Shown piece by piece: positions 25,958 to 35,200 of a stretch of DNA of 64,000 nt. The position numbers and the translations under genes were made by a program. The stretch is taken from contig CANNIZ010000006.1 in NCBI GenBank assembly GCA_947505245.1, positions 87,026-151,025 on the forward strand, in the 5' to 3' direction. Numbering within the stretch: the stretch's first letter is position 1; each line of letters opens with the position of its first letter. The stretch is from Pseudomonadota bacterium. GTDB lineage: Bacteria; Myxococcota_A; UBA796; GCA-2862545. The notes under the pieces were generated by a model. The model was not told the DNA's origin. It was given only the letters and a program-made list of their open reading frames with translations, and ran no database searches.

Positions 25958-26367
25958 TCGCGCTGTTCTCGGTGCTCGCGCTTGCAGAACCCGGCCGCGT
26001 GACCGCGACGGGGTGGGCGACGGCCGCGGTCTCAGCACCCGGACCGCAGTTGCACGGCGCCGTCGACTACGGGGTGATCCGGCACCTGGCGCTCGGCGGC
26101 CAGGGCTCGCTCGGTCCGCGGGGGCCGTCGGTCGCGGTCGGTCCGCGCTTTGACGTGGTCGACAGCGACTGGTGGCGCGTCGGCCTGCACGTCCTGCCCG
26201 GCGTGGTCGCGCAGCCGGGGCATTCGATCGCGCCCGCGCTGCAGGTCGGTGGCCAGGTCTCGTGGCTCGCGTTCTGGGGGGTGTCGTTCGTCGTCCGCGC
26301 CGACAAGACGCTCGCGCAGGACGGCGGGCCGCTCGAGATCGGCGGGGGCCTCGCGGTGCGCATGTGA
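25954..26367 (+). CDS. Small exported beta-rich protein, unknown
   Basis: A 137-residue protein with a short signal-like N-terminus (MIALFSVLALAEP) and a body of alternating Gly/aromatic strands (LALGGQGSLGPRG, VSWLAFWGVSFVV) that looks like a small outer-membrane barrel. It ends in Met, not Phe, so barrel assembly is uncertain. It overlaps the Cys-rich mini-gene by ATGA and is the last member of the cassette; 82 bases separate it from the sigma-factor gene. Confidence 0.6.
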   Translation: MIALFSVLALAEPGRVTATGWATAAVSAPGPQLHGAVDYGVIRHLALGGQGSLGPRGPSVAVGPRFDVVDSDWWRVGLHVLPGVVAQPGHSIAPALQVGGQVSWLAFWGVSFVVRADKTLAQDGGPLEIGGGLAVRM

Positions 26368-26449
26368 GCGCCCCCCGGCCGCCACCATTCGTCCATCAGC
26401 CGTCGCGGACGAGCCCCGGATGTGGCAAGTTCTCGCGTGGGGTGCCTGA

Positions 26450-27001
26450 TTGGGGGCAGTGGCCGACGACGTCCGAAGCGCGCAACGGGGTGACGGAGCT
26501 GCGTTCCGGACACTCTACGAGGCCCATATCGACGCGACCTTCGGCTACTGCCTCGCGTTTTCGCGCGGTGATCGTGACGGCGCGGCCGACCTCTGCCAGG
26601 AGGCGTTCGAGATCGCTTTCCGACGGCTCCGAGAGCTTCAAGAACCCGCCGCGTTCCCCGGATGGCTGCGCACCATCACCCGACGGGCTTGCATCCGAAG
26701 CGCGGAGCGGCAGCGCGCCGAGTCGCGAGCCGCCGACGCGAGCGCGCGCGAGCCCGCGAGCGAGCCGCCGTTCCCCGAGCCGATGGTGGCCCTCGTGCCC
26801 TCCTTGATCGCCACCTGCCCCGACGACGCGCTGCGCGTCACCGCCCAGCTGTTCTACGGGGATCCCCCGGCCACAACGACCGAGATCGGCGATCGGCTCG
26901 GGATCTCGCAGACCGCGGTGACGACGCGGCTCGGCCGCTTCCGGGCGTGGGCTCGCGTTCACCTCGTGGCGCGGCTGCTCGACGCGATGGGGACCCCATG
27001 A
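26450..27001 (+). CDS. ECF sigma factor
   Basis: RNA polymerase sigma-70 family factor of the extracytoplasmic-function group, 183 residues (typical). Region 2 contains DLCQEAFEIAFRRL (about 45-58) with the usual DxxQEaF core, and region 4 a helix-turn-helix TEIGDRLGISQTAVTTRLGRF (about 145-165). The start is ambiguous: TTG at 26450 with GGGG 8 bases upstream, or GTG at 26459. Its stop overlaps the ATG of the anti-sigma gene (ATGA), so the two are made together. It probably autoregulates the operon, as ECF factors often do; no clear ECF promoter was found upstream. Confidence 0.92.
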   Translation: MGAVADDVRSAQRGDGAAFRTLYEAHIDATFGYCLAFSRGDRDGAADLCQEAFEIAFRRLRELQEPAAFPGWLRTITRRACIRSAERQRAESRAADASAREPASEPPFPEPMVALVPSLIATCPDDALRVTAQLFYGDPPATTTEIGDRLGISQTAVTTRLGRFRAWARVHLVARLLDAMGTP

Positions 27002-27783
27002 AACACCTCGATGAGCGCGTGATCGAAGACATCCTCGATGGACGTCTCTCTCGCGCCGAACAGGACGCGTGGCGCGCCCACCTCGCCGCCGGCTGCGCGG
27101 AATGCGAGCGGGCCTGCGTCGATGGACCCGACCTCGACGTCCTCGCGCGCCTGCTGCACGCCGAACTCGCCGCGCCGGTCGCCCCCGATCCAGCGACGCG
27201 GGCGCGTGTTGCCGCAGCTGTGCTCCCCGTCGTTCCCGCCAACCGCGCGTGGGCCGCCTGGACGGGCCTCGCGCTCGTCGCCGCTGCCGCGCTGGCCGTC
27301 GTGCTCGTCGACCTTCCCGAGTCCCCGACGACGCCGGGACCCGATCTGATCGAGAAGGGCGACCTCGTCGCGCCGTCGCTCGAGCTCGAAGTCCTCGCCG
27401 GGCATGCCGAGGGCGGAAAGATCGTGGTGGACGGTCGCGTGGGCGCCGACGGGCCCGTGTCGCGCGGCCAGCTGCTGCTGTTTCAGGTGTCGACCGACGC
27501 GCCCGCAGCGCGGGTCCTGTGGGTCGTCGAGGGCGACGGCGCGCCCGTGTTCCTCACCCCTGAAGGTGGTGGGGTGGCGCCGGTCGAGCCGAAGGGCACC
27601 CGGCGCGCGACGACCACCGCGGGCGAGGTCGCGTACGACCTCTCCGATGTCACGTCCGCGACCGTGCAGGTGTGGGCCGCAGCGTCCAAGGTCCCGCTCG
27701 ACTCCAAAGACGCGCTGGTGGCCGCAGACCGCGGGCTGCCGGGCGTGTCCGTCACGTCGTTTACCATCGCGATGAAGCCGTGA
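26998..27783 (+). CDS. Membrane zinc-type anti-sigma factor
   Basis: A 261-residue protein. The N-terminus has H28-x4-C33-x2-C36 and a further Cys40, close to the zinc-binding anti-sigma (ZAS) pattern, on a helical domain that should hold the ECF factor. A transmembrane helix lies at about 80-101. The 150-residue C-terminal part is beta-rich (GQLLLFQVSTD, ARVLWVVEGDG) and lies outside, so it could sense the envelope. It overlaps both the sigma gene and the caspase gene, which suggests fixed stoichiometry. Confidence 0.82.
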   Translation: MKHLDERVIEDILDGRLSRAEQDAWRAHLAAGCAECERACVDGPDLDVLARLLHAELAAPVAPDPATRARVAAAVLPVVPANRAWAAWTGLALVAAAALAVVLVDLPESPTTPGPDLIEKGDLVAPSLELEVLAGHAEGGKIVVDGRVGADGPVSRGQLLLFQVSTDAPAARVLWVVEGDGAPVFLTPEGGGVAPVEPKGTRRATTTAGEVAYDLSDVTSATVQVWAAASKVPLDSKDALVAADRGLPGVSVTSFTIAMKP

Positions 27784-29303
27784 TCTGGCTCGTCGCCACC
27801 GCCCTCGCGGGGCCGGTGATCCTGCCGCGCGACGCGGTGGACGAGGTGTCGGCGGCCCGAGCCCTCACCGGACGACGCCTCGCGTTGCTCGTCGGGCCCT
27901 CCGCGTTCGACGACCCCGCGTTCGTGCCGCTGCGGTTCACCGACGACGACGCGCTCGAGCTCGCGCAGACCCTCTCCGATCCCGACCTCGGCCGGTTCGA
28001 CGAGGTGTGGACGCTCACCGAGCGCCCGGACACGACCGTCGCGGGGGTGCGCGCGGCGATGGCGGAGCTCGGCGCGCAGACCCTGTCGCGCGACGACACC
28101 GTCGTGGTCTACTTTTCGACCCACGGCACGCTCGTCGACGAAGGTGGACACCTGTTCCAGGAGCTCGTGCTCTCGGACACCCGGCTCGCGGCCGCGCGTC
28201 AGACCGGGCTCGAGGTCGCCGAGGTGACGCGGTGGATGGACGCCTTGCCGTCGCGCCGCAAGCTGCTCGTGCTCGCGACCTGCCACTCGGGCAGCGGCAA
28301 GAGCGCGTTGACGCCCGGCGTCACCGAGGCCCTCGCGTCGATCAAGGGCCCGCCGACGCTGGAAGAGGTGTCCGAGGCGACGATGGTGTTGTCGGCCTGC
28401 GCCTGGTCCGAGACCGCCCGCGAGAGCGCCGAGCTCGGCCACGACGTGTACACCGCGTTCCTGCTCGACGCCCTGATCACCGGCGATCTCGACGGCGACG
28501 GCGCGGTCACCGCGAGCGAGGCGCACGAGACGGCCCGCCGCGCGACCTGGGAGTTCACGGCTGGGGCGCAGCGACCCCAAGCGGTGATGAACGTCCTCGG
28601 TGCCGATCCCATCGTGTTGTCCGGGCAACGCGGGCCCGCCGAATCCGCGACGATCGGGAGCTGGTCCCGTCCCCTCACCGCCTACGAGCTCGCGGTCGAC
28701 GGCGTGTCGAAGGGCGCGCTCCCCGGCGTCAGCGCGATCGCGCCCGGTCCCCATGCGATCGAGGTCCGACGTCCGGACGGCGGGCTCGTCGCTCGCCAGC
28801 ACATCACCGCCCGCGCCGGTTCCCAGATCGACGTGCAGGCCCTGATGCGGCGGGACCTCGGCCGCCTCGGGGTGGGCGTCGGGTACCTCGGCGACACCGC
28901 GGGGATCGGCGGCCCCACGCTCGAGGCCGAGCTGCACGCCCCGCGGCTGCTCCCGGTGGGGTGGGACGCGACAGCGCACGGCGGCTTCGTCGTCGCGTGG
29001 CCGTATACGAGCGTGATGGGCGGCCTCGCAGCGGAGCGGATCCTCCGCCCAGGTGCCGTCCAGCTCCGCGCCGGCGCGGGCCTGGAAGGCGGCTTCTTGT
29101 CGCGCGGCGGTGACGAGCCGCTCCTCGCCCCCACCCTCGTTCCCGCTGCGGTCGCGTCCGTGTTGTGGCTGCCCCCGGCCGCGGGCTTTGTGCGCATGTC
29201 CGTGACGGGCGCACCGCTGTGGTGGACCGACGGCGGCGACCTGCACGGCGGCGGCATGGTTCAGGTGCGCCTCGTCGCCGGTCTCGCGCCGCCCGGGCGA
29301 TAG
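27780..29303 (+). CDS. Caspase-like peptidase (C14) with PEGA-like and beta-rich C-terminal regions
   Basis: A 507-residue protease; the GTG start overlaps the anti-sigma stop. Catalytic His115 in YFSTHG and Cys168 in LATCHSG are both present, so it should be active, probably with Arg/Lys-type specificity as in metacaspases (inference). DLDGDGAVTASE (236-247) reads as an EF-hand-like calcium site, fitting calcium-activated metacaspases. Residues about 285-345 resemble a PEGA module, and the last 150 are strand-rich. The N-terminus is hydrophobic (MIWLVATALAG) and could act as a signal or anchor, putting the protease outside the cytoplasm; this is uncertain. Confidence 0.87.
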   Translation: MIWLVATALAGPVILPRDAVDEVSAARALTGRRLALLVGPSAFDDPAFVPLRFTDDDALELAQTLSDPDLGRFDEVWTLTERPDTTVAGVRAAMAELGAQTLSRDDTVVVYFSTHGTLVDEGGHLFQELVLSDTRLAAARQTGLEVAEVTRWMDALPSRRKLLVLATCHSGSGKSALTPGVTEALASIKGPPTLEEVSEATMVLSACAWSETARESAELGHDVYTAFLLDALITGDLDGDGAVTASEAHETARRATWEFTAGAQRPQAVMNVLGADPIVLSGQRGPAESATIGSWSRPLTAYELAVDGVSKGALPGVSAIAPGPHAIEVRRPDGGLVARQHITARAGSQIDVQALMRRDLGRLGVGVGYLGDTAGIGGPTLEAELHAPRLLPVGWDATAHGGFVVAWPYTSVMGGLAAERILRPGAVQLRAGAGLEGGFLSRGGDEPLLAPTLVPAAVASVLWLPPAAGFVRMSVTGAPLWWTDGGDLHGGGMVQVRLVAGLAPPGR

Positions 29304-29326
29304 ACGCGCGACGACCGGCCAGGAAG

Positions 29327-30718
29327 CTACCTCGGGACGAGGGCCGTCAACAACGCGTTCGCGTCGTCCTCGTCCATCGGAGGCACAGCGATCTGCACGC
29401 CCGCCGCGCTCACAGCGAGCCGAGCCACCCGTCTCCGCCTCCACCACAGGGGCTGAAGGATCGTCGCCGACTGAACCTTTGCCCGCGGGATGATCGAGGT
29501 CTCGCGGCGGAAGTAGCCCCCCCGCACGAGGAGGGCCTCGTCGGTGAGGGCCCAGGCGAGCGCGCGGGAGTCCGCCCACGCGAGCGCCAGGAACAGCGGG
29601 ATCACCAGCCCGACCAGCGCGCCCCAGGGCCACAGGAACCACGTCGCAAGGCTCGTCAGCACCAAACCGCGAATCGCGGCAAAAACGATCGCGCGCAGAA
29701 TGGCGAGCGGGTGGGCCGGCTTCCACACCGTCGTCTCCGGGTCCGCCGACAGCGCGCTCACGGCGTTCACCACGAACGCGATGCGCTCGGAAGCGACGGC
29801 CGGTACAAGCGCCTCGGCGGTCGCGGTGCCGCCTTCTCCGCGCGTCACCGCGGCCGTCTCGACGCGCACGCTGGCGAGGCCCGCCAGGCGGCGCAGCCAG
29901 GGCTCGTCGATCATCACGGCCTGGACCTTGTTCGTGCGCCACTCGACGCGCCGCCTCGTGAACAGCCCGCCGTCCACCGCGAGGCGCCCGTCAGACCGCC
30001 GCAGCAGCACGTACCCCTGGTAGGCCACCACCGCGCCGACCGTGCCGGCGAGCCACGCGCCGAGGCCGGCGAGCGGGAGCAGCGCGATGAACGCCCGCGG
30101 CGGCACGATGCGCACGTCCGCCGTCACCCACTGAACCGCCTCCAGCGCGAGCGACAGCCCGATCGCGGCCTGAGCGAACCGCGTCCCGGTGGCGCCGTAC
30201 TTCAGCAGATCGGTGAGATCGTTCTGCACCACCGTCTCGGACGTGTCCACGCCGGCCACCGCAGCGCGCGACCCGCCGAGCGACTCCACGAGGGCCTGCG
30301 CTTCGGCGGTCGAAAGCGCCGAAAGCTGCCCCTCGACCTCACGACCCGACGCGGTCTCCACCCGCACCTCGGCGAGGCCAGCCATGCGCTGGAACACGTT
30401 GCGCACGATCTCGACGTTCTGCACCCGGCTGACGTCGATGCTGCGCATCTGCCGCGAGATCAGGCCCGACTGGATCTCGAGCCGGCCGTCGTGGACGCGG
30501 TATCGCAACGTGGCCCAGTGAAACACGGTGTTGCCGACCGTACTCACGAGCAGCATCCCGATGATCACCGCGTCCATCAGGTGGTTCGGCGTGGTCCGCC
30601 GACCCAGCACCGCCGCGAGCAACAGCGGCCACAGTCCGCGCAACGCGAGCCAGGTGCGTGGGATCAGGTTCACCGCGATGGAGCCCGGGTGCAGGCGTTT
30701 CCAGTCGGCGTCGACCAT
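29327..30718 (-). CDS. Bacterial PH-domain membrane protein (YdbT-like)
   Basis: A 463-residue membrane protein with three bPH-type (DUF304) units: about 71-125 (GRLEIQSGLISRQ), 242-290 (GRLAVDGGLFTRR) and 396-447 (ALLVRGGYFRR). Each shows the GxL...GGLF/Y.R pattern. Pairs of hydrophobic helices separate the units. Homologues such as YdbT of Bacillus subtilis work with the smaller YdbS and have been linked to resistance to some bacteriocins. Here the partner (at 31747) sits two genes upstream, with a K+ channel between. The ATG shares one base with the channel gene's stop. Confidence 0.85.
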   Translation of the reverse strand: MVDADWKRLHPGSIAVNLIPRTWLALRGLWPLLLAAVLGRRTTPNHLMDAVIIGMLLVSTVGNTVFHWATLRYRVHDGRLEIQSGLISRQMRSIDVSRVQNVEIVRNVFQRMAGLAEVRVETASGREVEGQLSALSTAEAQALVESLGGSRAAVAGVDTSETVVQNDLTDLLKYGATGTRFAQAAIGLSLALEAVQWVTADVRIVPPRAFIALLPLAGLGAWLAGTVGAVVAYQGYVLLRRSDGRLAVDGGLFTRRRVEWRTNKVQAVMIDEPWLRRLAGLASVRVETAAVTRGEGGTATAEALVPAVASERIAFVVNAVSALSADPETTVWKPAHPLAILRAIVFAAIRGLVLTSLATWFLWPWGALVGLVIPLFLALAWADSRALAWALTDEALLVRGGYFRRETSIIPRAKVQSATILQPLWWRRRRVARLAVSAAGVQIAVPPMDEDDANALLTALVPR

Positions 30719-31707
30719 CAGGCCCCTGACGCGAGGGCGCGGAACAGGTCGATGTCGCGCGGATCCCCCATGACCACGACGATGTCACCGACCTCGAGCG
30801 AGACCTCGGGCCCGGGGACCGTGATGAGCGGACCGTGCGGCTTTCGCACCGCCACGATCAGCACCTTGCACCGGTCGCGCAGGCCGAGCGACCCGATGCT
30901 GCCGAGGATCTTGCCAGCGCCGATCGCGACGTCCTCGATGCCGAAGTCTTCATAGGACCGGGCCAGCGCGAGCTCGAGGAAGCTCCGCACGTGAGGTTTC
31001 ACGAGCCCGTGCGCCATCTGCGTACCGCCATGGCTGTACGGGTTGAGCACGCCGTCCGCACCGGCGTGGATCGCCTTCTGCGCGAGCTCGTCGCGTTCAA
31101 CGCGCGTCATGATGCGCAGGTTCGGGTTGAGCTTGCGCGCGGAGAGGGTGACGAGGATGTTCGTCGCGCCGGACGGCGTCGCGACGGCGAGCCCCTTTGC
31201 GCGCAGGATGCCGGCCTTGCGCAGCACGTCGTCCGACCCGGCATCGCCGAGCACCGCGACGATCCCCCCGTGTTCGATCTCCTCGATGGACTCGAACACC
31301 GTATCGATGACGACGACGGACTTCCCGGCGTGGGCGAGCTCCTCCGCGACCTCGCGGCCGAGCCGACCGTACCCCGCGACGACGAAATGGTCCTTGAACG
31401 CGTCCACCTGTCGCCTCCTCCGCGCTTCGCGCCACTCGCGCATCAGGTCGCCTTCGAGTGCGGCCTGCGTGAGCTTGGTCACGCTGTAGCTCACGATCGA
31501 CAAGCCGCCGATGATCAACGCCAGCGTGAATACGCGACCAGCCGGCGACAGCGGGTGCACCTCGCCGTACCCGATGCTGGTGAACGTGATCACCACCATC
31601 CACACCGCGTCGAGCCACGACCAACCCTCGATCAGGCGGTAGCCCAGCACGCCCACGACCAGCGCCAAGGCGAGCAACGTGAACGGGATCCGCAGCCGAC
31701 GAAACAT
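30718..31707 (-). CDS. TrkA-type potassium channel (two TM helices plus RCK)
   Basis: A 329-residue K+ channel subunit: TM1 at about 6-26, pore helix and selectivity filter TSIGYGE (43-49), TM2 at about 57-76, then a cytoplasmic RCK-N domain with the nucleotide-binding motif VVAGYGRLGREV (109-120) and an RCK-C (TrkA-C) domain near the end (EVSLEVGDIVVVMGD). The filter is canonical, so it should be K+-selective and gated by nucleotide, as in MthK/Kch-like channels. It is embedded between two PH-domain genes. Confidence 0.93.
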   Translation of the reverse strand: MFRRLRIPFTLLALALVVGVLGYRLIEGWSWLDAVWMVVITFTSIGYGEVHPLSPAGRVFTLALIIGGLSIVSYSVTKLTQAALEGDLMREWREARRRRQVDAFKDHFVVAGYGRLGREVAEELAHAGKSVVVIDTVFESIEEIEHGGIVAVLGDAGSDDVLRKAGILRAKGLAVATPSGATNILVTLSARKLNPNLRIMTRVERDELAQKAIHAGADGVLNPYSHGGTQMAHGLVKPHVRSFLELALARSYEDFGIEDVAIGAGKILGSIGSLGLRDRCKVLIVAVRKPHGPLITVPGPEVSLEVGDIVVVMGDPRDIDLFRALASGA

Positions 31708-31746
31708 TCAATGCCCTATGCCGCTGCGACGTCGCCTGCACGCGGG

Positions 31747-32274
31747 TCAGACGCCGTCGTCGCCCCTCGCGCGGGCGACGAGGTCCTGCTTCAGCCGATC
31801 CGCCTCGGCCGCGTCCAGACCGGGAATCGCAGCGTCCACCCCGAGGCCGCTCGCGGTGTGGATGCGCAGCGTCGCCAGGCCAAACAGCTGGTCGAGCAAC
31901 CCCTGCCGGACGTCTACGAACTGCACGCGACCGAGGGGAATGGCCGACACCGTTCGCACGAGCACGCCGTTGACCACGGTGACCTCGCGTTCACCAACGC
32001 GGTAACCCCAGCGTTCGAACGCGAGCGAAGGCATCCACACGCTCCACAAGAAGCCCAGCACCCACGCACCCGCCGCGACCCCGACGCCCCACTCCCAACC
32101 GACCTGGGAGGCCAACACCGCACCGACCACGAAGGTGAACGGCGACCACCCGAACACGAGGCGCGACAGCGCCCGCAAGTGAAACAGCCACCGGGCGCGT
32201 CCCGGCAGGCCGATCAGGTCCGCGCCGAGCGCGTCCGCGACGGGTTCGACGACCGGTGCGACGACCTCGCTCAC
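31747..32274 (-). CDS. Bacterial PH-domain membrane protein (YdbS-like)
   Basis: A 175-residue protein if the GTG at 32274 is used, which overlaps the upstream stop by GTGA; an ATG at 32313 would overlap by 43 bases and lacks support. Two hydrophobic helices (about 48-70 and 75-95) are followed by a bPH unit (WGYRVGEREVTVVNGVLVR ... RVQFVDVRQG). It is the small partner of a YdbS/YdbT-like pair. A 39-base spacer separates it from the channel gene. Confidence 0.82.
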   Translation of the reverse strand: MSEVVAPVVEPVADALGADLIGLPGRARWLFHLRALSRLVFGWSPFTFVVGAVLASQVGWEWGVGVAAGAWVLGFLWSVWMPSLAFERWGYRVGEREVTVVNGVLVRTVSAIPLGRVQFVDVRQGLLDQLFGLATLRIHTASGLGVDAAIPGLDAAEADRLKQDLVARARGDDGV

Positions 32275-35200
32275 GCGGCGACCGTCCTGCCCGATCGGAG
32301 CTCGCGGCTCCACGGGTGTACGCGAAGCGCGGCCTGCGCCGTCGGATCAAGCCGCAGTGACACCTTCTCGAGCATGGTCACGGCGCGGTCGAGCGTGGCG
32401 TTTGGATCCTGCCCCGAAGCACGCTGGAAGCGCGCCGTGCCGAACAGCCATTCGAGCCGCACCAGGTAAGCCGGCTCGGCTTCGACAAACGCCTTGATCG
32501 GCTTCATGAGGTCGTTCGGGTTCACCGATCCCGACATCGCGCGCACGCGAGCCAGACACACGTCGATCAACGTGAGGACGTCGGACGTCGCCTCCACCTG
32601 CTCCACAGCGGCGGCGAACTGCTTTTCGGACCCCTCATAAGAGCCGAGCGCCCACATCACCTCGGCCTCGAGCGCGCGCGCGTGCTGCGCGAGCGGGACG
32701 AGGCCCGCCGTGCTTGCGCGCGAGTATACCGATTGGAACGCGGCTGAGGCCTCGACGAGGTTCCCCGACGCGAGCAGGATTCGGCCCGACACGAGATCGG
32801 CCTCGAGCCGCAGGTGAAGGTGCTCGCCCCGACGCAGCGTGGCGAACAGCTCGTCCACCAGCTCCTGAGCGCGACCGAGCCGGCAAAGGTCGATCTCACA
32901 CCACGCCGACGTCACGAGCAGGCGCACGTACGTCGACGGCGACTCCGCCGACCGGTACGTAGGGACGCTCACGTCCAGGCGCTCCAGGGCCTCAGACCAC
33001 CGCCCCTGCAGACGCAACGCGTGCGACCACGGCGGGAGCACCTTCGCCAGCACGTCCGCGTCTTCGTGTTGATCGACGAACCGGAGCAGCTTGCTGCATG
33101 CCCGCTCGGCTTCACCGATCTTTCCCCGCGCCATCAACAGCTCGGCCTGGGCCGCGTCCGCGAGCGCGTGTTGGTGAGGGGCCGCCGCTCGCAGCGCCAT
33201 CGCGCGGCTCTCGGTCGCCCACCGCGTGGCCTCGGCGAGCTCGCCCGAGAGCAGGAAATTGTCGCTCGTCTCCTGCGCGATCGTAGCGCCCAGGGACGCC
33301 ACCGCCGGATCGAAGCGGCCTTGGATGTGCTGGACGTGCTGCCAGGCCTCCATCAGGAACGTCCGATAATTCCCGTAGTGCCCGATCACGCGTTGCACAC
33401 GCGCCCGCAGCAGCTTGAGCTCCGCGAGGAAACGCTCCCCCTCCCCGAGCGCCTGCGCACGCGCCAGGCTCTTTCCGGTCTGCGCGTCCGTCGGGCGCAC
33501 CTCGAGCAGCGCCCTCGCGTGCATCAGGTACAGCCACGCGAGCTCCTGCCGGTCGACGTCGGCGTCGTCTGCCCGACCGATCACAGGCTCCATCCCGGCG
33601 AGCGCGGTCACCGGCTGCTCGCGCGCGAGGTGCGTGTCACCCCAGATTCGTGCACGCAATACCGCGTCACCGAGCTGGCCGACCTCCACGAGCGTTCGGA
33701 TCTGCTCGGGCGTGATCGGCGTGTCTACGCCGACGATGCCCGCGATGCGCCGCCGGATGATGCCGGCCCGACAGGGGTGGACCTGCTCGAGCACCGTGGC
33801 TTCGGCGAGGCGCTGCCGCCACCGCACCCACACGTGCTCGCCGTCGGGCTCCACGGCGACCAATTCGCGCAAGCGCGAGTCCGCCAACGCCGGGCCGAGA
33901 TCCTGCGGCTCGCGGTCCAGGTACCACGCGATCTCGGCGACCGTGGCGTCGCGACCGATGAGCGCGAGCGCCTCCACGATGCGGCGCCGATCTCCGGGTA
34001 GCTGCGTGAGGGCGTCCAGCGCTGCGTCCCGAGCGCCCTGCGCGATCGGGATCTCGAGCCCCTCGCGCGCGGCCCACTCGATTCGATTTCCGTCGCGCCC
34101 CTGCGTCTTCAGCAGGCCGTCGGCGACCATCCGTCGGACGACGTCCTCGACGTAAAGCGGCTGACCGCCGCTCGCTGCCTGGATGCGCCGCGCGATTGCG
34201 GCGGGCGGCGGACGACGAAACAGCATGGCGCCCACGATCTGTCCGGTGTGGGGCACGTCGAGCGGTTTGAGCACGATGCGACGGGCGCCCGGCATCGCCT
34301 GGCGTACGAGCCCCCCCTCGTCGTCGGCCCCCTCGCTCGTACCGCCGACGAACATCACCGCCGCGCCCGCACGCGCGCACGCGTTCGACCACACCACGAG
34401 GAGATCCGACGCCTCGACGGGCGCGAGGTGCAGGTCGGGCGCCACGACGAGCACGGGGTGCCCGGCTTTTGCGTGCTCCGCGAGCAACGGCGCACCGGCC
34501 GCGCGGAGCATGTCGCGCACCTTCGGCCCGGCCACCGTCGGATCGAGCGACCTCACCGCGTCGGCCCAGGTCTTTGCACCTTCGATGCCGTCGCACCGCT
34601 CGCGCAGAAAGCGGATCGCGTCGAGCGATGGGTTCGGGCCGAACGCGAGCTGGAACGTGGGCCAGCCTCGCGCCTTGGCGTCCTCGACGACCGCGCCCAT
34701 CACGGCCTCCCGGCCACTCCCGGACTGACCGACGAGCAGAGCGATCCCACCAGGCCGCGGTGCGTCCAGCAGCTCGCGCAGCTCAGCGATGGCGTCGTCC
34801 CGTCCGATCACCTTGGCGCTATTGATATCGATCGAATTCGGCGGCGTGAGCGGCTTTCCGAAGCCGTGCTCGAGCCGATCGGCCACTTCGGCGCCGCGGT
34901 TCGGCCGCATCTCGGGGATCTTCGACAGCAGCTGCATGATCACGTCGGCGATCGGCTCCGGCAGCGTCTTCTGGAACTCGTGCAGCGGCCGCGCCGCCGT
35001 GGTGATCTGCATGCGCGCGACCACCTGGGGATCCTTGCTGTCGAACGGAAGCACCCCGGAGAACAGCCGGTAGAGCAGCACGCCCAACGAGTACAGGTCG
35101 GCGCGATGGTCGAACGCCTTGCCCTGGATCTGCTCGGGGCTCGCATACGCGAACGTACCGATGAACTCGTTCGCCTTCGTGATCTGCTCGACCGCGTCCG

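Noticed and set aside
26423..26437. TGGCAAG-TTCT-CGC ahead of the sigma-factor gene, resembling a sigma-54 promoter
   Set aside because: The spacing between the GG and GC elements is one base too short and the second element is CGC instead of TTGC, so it does not fit the consensus.
30835..32469. 544-codon plus-strand frame opposite the potassium channel and PH gene
   Set aside because: No recognisable domain; the minus-strand channel has a canonical selectivity filter and nucleotide-binding motif.
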